From: a bacterium
GTDB lineage: Bacteria; CG03
Length of the DNA: 16,690 nt
Direction: 5' to 3'
Assembly (NCBI GenBank): GCA_013791675.1
Contig: VMTI01000111.1
Span: 1-16,690, forward strand
The position numbers and the translations under genes were made by a program. How positions within the stretch are numbered: position 1 is the first letter of the stretch; each line of letters begins with the position of its first letter. Shown piece after piece: positions 12,987 to 16,690 of the stretch. The notes under the pieces are model-generated. The model saw only the letters and a program-made list of their open reading frames with translations, had not been told where the DNA came from and made no database searches.

Positions 12987-13547
12987 ATGATAAAAGTGAA
13001 AAAGAAAAAAACCGCGGCCGCAAAGAAAGCCCCCGGTAAGAAGAAAAAAGCCTCGTCGGCAAAGGAATCTCCTGTTAAAAGAAAAAAAGTTTCCGCCGCA
13101 AAGAAAGCCCCCGCGAAGAAGAAAGTTTCACCGGCAAAGATCCGCCGTGTTAAAAAAAGTCTTGTAAAAAAAACGGTAAATAAAAAAAAGAATAAGGTTT
13201 CCGGGGGAGATAAAGCTTTCAGGAAAAAACATCTTGGCGTTATAGTGACTCAGCTCAAAGAGGAAAAACTTTTTGTGCAGGAGCGCGTTGAGAAGTCAAA
13301 AAGGGACGAATGGATAAGTGAGGGCAACGATGAAATAGATAATGCCGTAGCGTCCGCCGAAAGAGATATACTTTTTGAGCGCGTGGACAGGCTCATACAG
13401 AGGCTGGATGAGATTGAGAACGCTTTAAAAAAAGCGGAACTTAGAAAATTCGGCACCTGTGAAAAATGCGGCATGGATATAACGATAAAAAGACTTAAGC
13501 TGATTCCATACGCGCGTTTCTGCTATAGGTGTATATCAAAAGACTGA
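12987..13547 (+). CDS. Histone H1-like tail fused to a DksA/TraR zinc-finger protein
   Basis: This 186-residue protein has two parts. Residues 1-82 are a Lys/Ala/Pro-rich, H1-like tail with repeated units (KKAPGKKKKAS, AAKKAPAKKKVSPAK), very basic and probably disordered. Residues about 83-186 form a DksA/TraR-type domain: a helical coiled coil, a D-x-x-D-x-A tip motif (Asp115, Asp118, Ala120), and a four-cysteine zinc finger with Cys158, Cys161, Cys179 and Cys182 (C-x2-C-x17-C-x2-C). DksA relatives bind RNA polymerase in its secondary channel; the tail would add nonspecific nucleic-acid binding (inference). The ATG at 12987 is chosen over an in-frame GTG at 12966 because AGGGAGG sits just upstream. 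It follows the decarboxylase gene by 17 bp and overlaps the next gene by 19 bp. Its own role is unknown; global transcription control is likely. Confidence 0.9.
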   Translation: MIKVKKKKTAAAKKAPGKKKKASSAKESPVKRKKVSAAKKAPAKKKVSPAKIRRVKKSLVKKTVNKKKNKVSGGDKAFRKKHLGVIVTQLKEEKLFVQERVEKSKRDEWISEGNDEIDNAVASAERDILFERVDRLIQRLDEIENALKKAELRKFGTCEKCGMDITIKRLKLIPYARFCYRCISKD

Positions 13548-15064
13548 AAAATATTTTTAGCCGCCTCATCGTAAACAAATTGAGCCGGAAAGCATCTCTG
13601 GCCGTAACGGCAGTGTTTGTTTTACTGTTCCCGTCTTTTGTCTCAGCTATCAGATTTGACAGCACATCATGGGATATGGGGAAAATTAATCTCACCCGGC
13701 AGCTGGAAAAAAAAGTGACGGTGTACAATGATTCTTCCGAAAGTCTCACGGTAAAAGAACGGGGCAGTAAAAGCCTGGGCAATCATAAAGATAATAATGT
13801 TGGTGCGCTTTCCGTTCTCGCGCGCGCTTCCTGTGACTGCATCAGCGTTTCTCCGCAAACTCTTTCTCTGATGAGCGGCGCTTCGGGAACCTTCAGAATT
13901 GTTTTTACGCCCGACGGCGAGAAAGGTTCCATCCGGCACAGCGTTTACTTTGAGACGGCTGAAGCGAACGGCGATGAAGAGTTCATCAATTACATCTTGT
14001 CTGCTGCGATAGACCCTGTTTTTGATATTTATCTGTTTTACGATGATAATTGCGCCAAATGCGCAGTAATTATCAAAGAGCTGGATAAACTTGGGAAAAA
14101 ATATCCTTTCCATTTGAAAAAACTTCTTCTATCGGATAGCGGAAATTTTGAGTTTTTAGCGCATTTGGAAAAACTTTACGGTGTTAAAAAAAATAAATTT
14201 CCGGTGCTTGTCATCGGACGCAGTATTCTTTCCGGAGCTGAAGAGATTTCCGGAGCCGAAAATGCTATTTTATCGTTTAAGAGCGAGCCGCCGGAAGCGG
14301 CCTTTTTTAATCCAGCCGCTGCGCGGCAGGATATTCTGGATGATTACGGCAAATTGAAGTTTCTTCCGGTCGCCGCGGCGGCGCTTATTGACGGAATAAA
14401 TCCCTGCGCTTTCGCGGGAATAATTTTCCTTGTTTCATATCTGAGTTTTGTTATGAAAAAGCCCAAAAAAGAAGTTGTCATTTTTGGAGCGGGATATTGC
14501 GGTGGGGTGGGCGTGTTTTATTTTCTTTTCGGCCTCGGTTTGCTTGAGATTGTCCGGCACCTGGTTTTCATTAAGATAATGGGCCGTGTTTTTTATTTTT
14601 TAATGGCCGCCGCCACCGCCGCGCTTGGGGTATGGAGTTTAAGGGACGCTATAATTTTTCGCCGAGGCGGCGAGCCGGCTCTCAAAGTGCCGGATGCCAT
14701 GAGGGCCAGAATGCGTGATATAAGTTCAAAGATGCTTGGTAAGGGAACAAGTTTTTTTTACGCTTTTCTGATAGGGGGAGTTGTATCTTCTTTTGAACTT
14801 GTCTGCACGGGACAGATATATCTGCCCACAATTTCCTATGTGGTTTCAGCGACATCCTATCGGCCGGCTGCGGTCCTGGCGCTTTTCCTTTACGCTGTTT
14901 TATTCACGATGCCGCTTCTGGCTGTTTTTATTTTTGTTTTCACAGGCCTCAGCTCGGTACAGATGATAACTTTTCTTAAGAAACATGTTGTGGCGGCGAA
15001 ACTTTTAAATGCGGTTCTTTTCGGAGCTTTTGCCGTGTATCTTTTTTTATACGCAATGAAATAA
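13529..15064 (+). CDS. DUF1573-thioredoxin-CcdA triple-domain membrane protein
   Basis: This 511-residue protein has a signal or anchor segment (about 22-41), then a DUF1573-like periplasmic beta-sandwich (about 42-162). That includes SWDMGKI, CDCISVSP with Cys102/Cys104, and GTFRIVFTPDGEKG. A thioredoxin/glutaredoxin-like domain follows (about 163-250) with C-x-x-C at 175-178 (FYDDNCAKC). The C-terminal half (275-511) is a CcdA/DsbD-type membrane domain of about six helices, with the two intramembrane cysteines Cys293 (DGINPCAF) and Cys426 (FELVCTGQIYLPTI). The family carries electrons from cytoplasmic thioredoxin across the inner membrane. Here the acceptor thioredoxin domain is built in, as in DsbD but in a different order. 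The GTG start overlaps the DksA-like gene by 19 bp and has a weak ribosome binding site. The following TlpA-like fusion is the likely partner (inference). Confidence 0.9.
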   Translation: MYIKRLKNIFSRLIVNKLSRKASLAVTAVFVLLFPSFVSAIRFDSTSWDMGKINLTRQLEKKVTVYNDSSESLTVKERGSKSLGNHKDNNVGALSVLARASCDCISVSPQTLSLMSGASGTFRIVFTPDGEKGSIRHSVYFETAEANGDEEFINYILSAAIDPVFDIYLFYDDNCAKCAVIIKELDKLGKKYPFHLKKLLLSDSGNFEFLAHLEKLYGVKKNKFPVLVIGRSILSGAEEISGAENAILSFKSEPPEAAFFNPAAARQDILDDYGKLKFLPVAAAALIDGINPCAFAGIIFLVSYLSFVMKKPKKEVVIFGAGYCGGVGVFYFLFGLGLLEIVRHLVFIKIMGRVFYFLMAAATAALGVWSLRDAIIFRRGGEPALKVPDAMRARMRDISSKMLGKGTSFFYAFLIGGVVSSFELVCTGQIYLPTISYVVSATSYRPAAVLALFLYAVLFTMPLLAVFIFVFTGLSSVQMITFLKKHVVAAKLLNAVLFGAFAVYLFLYAMK

Positions 15065-15087
15065 GAGGGCCCGGCGCAAGACAGTGC

Positions 15088-15096
15088 ACCGTCCCC
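15088..15096. repeat. Possible remnant of the GGGGACGGT repeat
   Basis: The 47-bp gap between the CcdA fusion and the TlpA fusion contains ACCGTCCCC followed by CTT. This matches one arm end of the hairpin at 7607-7660 on the same strand, but has no partner arm. It lies just before the AAGGAG ribosome binding site of the next gene. Nine bases could be chance; shared position just upstream of a start codon is the main argument. Confidence 0.3.
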
Positions 15097-15111
15097 CTTG
15101 AAGGAGAATAG

Positions 15112-16473
15112 ATGAAAAAAATAATTATTGCTGCGGCATTTTTGCTGTTTCCGAATTTTCTTTCCGCTTTTGAGGCCGGGCAGAATATGCCGAATTTCGG
15201 CCTACCATCGTCGGATGGAAGTTATTACACCTTAGCGGGGCTTCTCGGAAATTCACGGGCGCTGGTGTTTTCTTTTTTTGATTCCAAGTGCGACCCTTGC
15301 AGGAAAGAACTTCCCTCACTTTCCGCCGCCGAGAAAAAGTACGCAGGAGATAAGAGCGTAAAGTTTTTTATGGTCGCCGTCGGCGAAGACAGACAGGTAA
15401 TAAACGAATGCATAAAGGAATGGGGAATAACGCAGCCTGTTCTCTATGATGAATCGGCGGATTTAGCGAAACAATGCTCTGTTGTGACGGGGTCCGTTAA
15501 GAATATACCGCGCACATTTATTGTTGATAAAAACGGCGTTGTGACCAAGATATTTAAGGGTTATCAGAAAGACATGCTTCCCGCGCTGCTGCTTGAAATA
15601 GACAAAGCCTTGAATGTGCAGGAGAGCGTTGAAAAAACAATAAGGATTCTTTATACGAACAGCGCTAACGGCGTCATAGAATCCTGTGATTGCCCATCCG
15701 ACCCCTACGGCGGGCTTGTCAGGCGGCTCACTTTTTTTTCAAAGCTCAATCCCGCTGATATTAGAATCTCGGCGGGGGATTTTTTTTCCCCAAACAGTGA
15801 AAAAATTAAAAACAATTATACAATCAGGATAATGGAAAAACTTAAGTTTGACGCGGTGTGCATAGGCGATCAGGAGTTCAGAACCGGATCTGATTTTTTA
15901 AAAGAAATGTTGTCGGAGCATGAACTGCCGGTGGTAAATGCCAATTTGCAGATTTGCGACGAGAAAAGCTGCTCTGTGTTTGGCGAAAGCTTCATAATAA
16001 AGGAAGTGAAGGGCGTAAAAATAGGCATCACCGGCGTTACGTCAAACTCCTGTTTTGTGTTTTATCCTCCCAAAATAAAAGAAGGTTTGAAAATAACGGC
16101 GTCTCCTGAAGAAGCGCTTCGCGATATCGTGCCCCTTATGCGGAAGAAATGCGATTATGTTTTCGCGGTGGTGCACGCCGGCGAAAAAGAGGTGGAAGAA
16201 ATAGCCAAAAATATTAAGGGTATAGATGTAATTTTCAGCGGCCATACTCAGACGCTGACCTATAAAAGAGGCAACCCTGTTATTGTTCAGGCCGGAGCGG
16301 GCGGCCGCTATGTCGGGGAACTTACGATGCGTGTTTCCTCCGGCACTGCTGTATATGAAAATAAGTTTTTTCCGCTCACCCAAGACATTGACAAGGACGC
16401 GTGGGGGCTTTCTCTTAACGAAAAATATTTAATAGAATACAAAAAGAGTTTGGAGAAGTTTCAGAAAAATTAA
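15112..16473 (+). CDS. TlpA/ResA-like thioredoxin fused to a degenerate UshA-like phosphoesterase domain
   Basis: This 453-residue exported protein has a signal peptide (1-19). A TlpA/ResA-like thioredoxin domain (20-168) carries Cys60-x-x-Cys63 (SKCDPCRKELP) and the cis-proline in IPRTFIVD. Residues 176-425 follow the 5'-nucleotidase/UshA metallophosphoesterase fold: ILYTNSANG, YGGLVRR, SAGDFFSP (Asp223), GDQEF, VVHAGE (His355) and SGHTQ (His378, Gln380). Compared with UshA, the first metal Asp and His are Ser184 and Asn186, and GNHE is GDQE, so the catalytic His is Gln254. A C-x-C pair, Cys192/Cys194 (SCDCP), has appeared near the lost ligands. I recall UshA-like families with Cys or selenocysteine at such a site. 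Hydrolase activity is doubtful, and a redox or sulfur role is more likely. AAGGAG supports the ATG. It follows the CcdA fusion, its probable electron donor, by 47 bp. Confidence 0.88.
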   Translation: MKKIIIAAAFLLFPNFLSAFEAGQNMPNFGLPSSDGSYYTLAGLLGNSRALVFSFFDSKCDPCRKELPSLSAAEKKYAGDKSVKFFMVAVGEDRQVINECIKEWGITQPVLYDESADLAKQCSVVTGSVKNIPRTFIVDKNGVVTKIFKGYQKDMLPALLLEIDKALNVQESVEKTIRILYTNSANGVIESCDCPSDPYGGLVRRLTFFSKLNPADIRISAGDFFSPNSEKIKNNYTIRIMEKLKFDAVCIGDQEFRTGSDFLKEMLSEHELPVVNANLQICDEKSCSVFGESFIIKEVKGVKIGITGVTSNSCFVFYPPKIKEGLKITASPEEALRDIVPLMRKKCDYVFAVVHAGEKEVEEIAKNIKGIDVIFSGHTQTLTYKRGNPVIVQAGAGGRYVGELTMRVSSGTAVYENKFFPLTQDIDKDAWGLSLNEKYLIEYKKSLEKFQKN

Positions 16474-16483
16474 AGATGGAAGG

Positions 16484-16528
16484 AAAAAGAGTGAAGGGGA
16501 AAGAATGCCCCGTTCCGCCTACGGCGGA
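16484..16528. repeat. Dispersed repeat: AAAAAGAGTGAAG plus TCCGCC-N3-GGCGGA palindrome
   Basis: The gap after the TlpA-UshA gene contains AAAAAGAGTGAAG (16484-16496), identical to 2268-2280. TCCGCC-TAC-GGCGGA follows at 16514-16528, a perfect 6-bp stem. Order and spacing resemble the copy at 2268-2320, and another GAGTAAG follows near 16533. No T-tract follows. Confidence 0.6.
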
Positions 16529-16554
16529 CCAAAGAGTAAGATTAGGGGGATATT

Positions 16555-16690
16555 ATGGTTAATAAACGTTTTTCGGCTTTAGCCTTAGCGGGGATTTTTT
16601 TGCTGGGCAGTCCGGTTTTTGCGGGGCCTAAAAAAGTGTGGAGTTCCAGCCGGAAAAAGCCCAAATGGATATCGGTGATTCCGGAAAAAC
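16555..16690 (+). CDS. N-terminal part of an exported protein of unknown function
   Basis: An ATG at 16555, preceded by GGGGGA (16545-16550), opens a frame that runs off the window after 45 full codons. Residues 1-23 form a clear signal peptide (MVNKRFSALALAGIFLLGSP then VFAG, cleavage probably after VFA). The start of the mature protein is basic (KKVW, RKKPKW). That is too little to name a family. It is a further envelope gene in the same direction as its neighbours. Confidence 0.75.
   Translation, partial: MVNKRFSALALAGIFLLGSPVFAGPKKVWSSSRKKPKWISVIPEK

Overview
All genes lie on the + strand, closely packed, with several 4-30 bp overlaps. The window suggests a Gram-negative (diderm) bacterium from a poorly sampled candidate-phylum-like lineage. 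It has PorV/PorQ-type outer-membrane barrel sequence, many signal peptides, C-terminal domains starting with FTPNGD, TPR-rich envelope proteins, and short palindromic and GGGGACGGTT-type repeats between genes. No rRNA, tRNA or marker gene is present, so the taxonomic guess (Omnitrophota/Elusimicrobiota/FCB-like) is weak.

Region A (1-5733), envelope and surface: the tail of an unknown protein, a large secreted three-FN3 protein and a small secreted protein that share one FlgD/CHU_C-like C-terminal domain, then a fusion of a PorV/PorQ-like barrel with five TPRs, and a secreted protein joining an AMPK/CBM48-like beta-sandwich to TPRs. Short repeats lie between these genes and inside three of their 5' ends.

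Region B (5756-10114), signalling: a two-TM HAMP-only protein, a membrane histidine kinase (His255), a response regulator whose receiver is fused to a second TM-TM-HAMP module with no recognisable output domain, a secreted TPR-ended protein of unknown fold, and a stand-alone receiver. A 19-bp-stem hairpin of REP/RAYT-like type separates kinase from regulator. The spacing suggests regions A and B may be co-transcribed.

Region C (10124-12969), polyamines: a candidate promoter, then speD (AdoMet decarboxylase), an ACL5/thermospermine-synthase-like aminopropyltransferase interrupted by an in-frame TAA at codon 63, and a fold-III PLP arginine/lysine/ornithine decarboxylase. The TAA sits where the family normally has Glu (YHE motif), and the second Asp of the D-x-x-D-P motif is Cys. 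The gene is therefore probably decaying, or the assembly has an error.

Region D (12987-16473), regulator and redox: a DksA/TraR zinc-finger protein with an 80-residue lysine-rich histone-H1-like tail, a DUF1573-thioredoxin-CcdA triple fusion, and a TlpA/ResA thioredoxin fused to a UshA-like phosphoesterase domain that has lost part of its metal site and gained a C-x-C. The last two look like a dedicated periplasmic electron relay. The window ends inside another exported protein.

The strongest points for follow-up are the interrupted ACL5-like gene, the split HAMP signalling set next to CTD proteins and a barrel-TPR fusion, the redox pair, and the palindromic repeat family.
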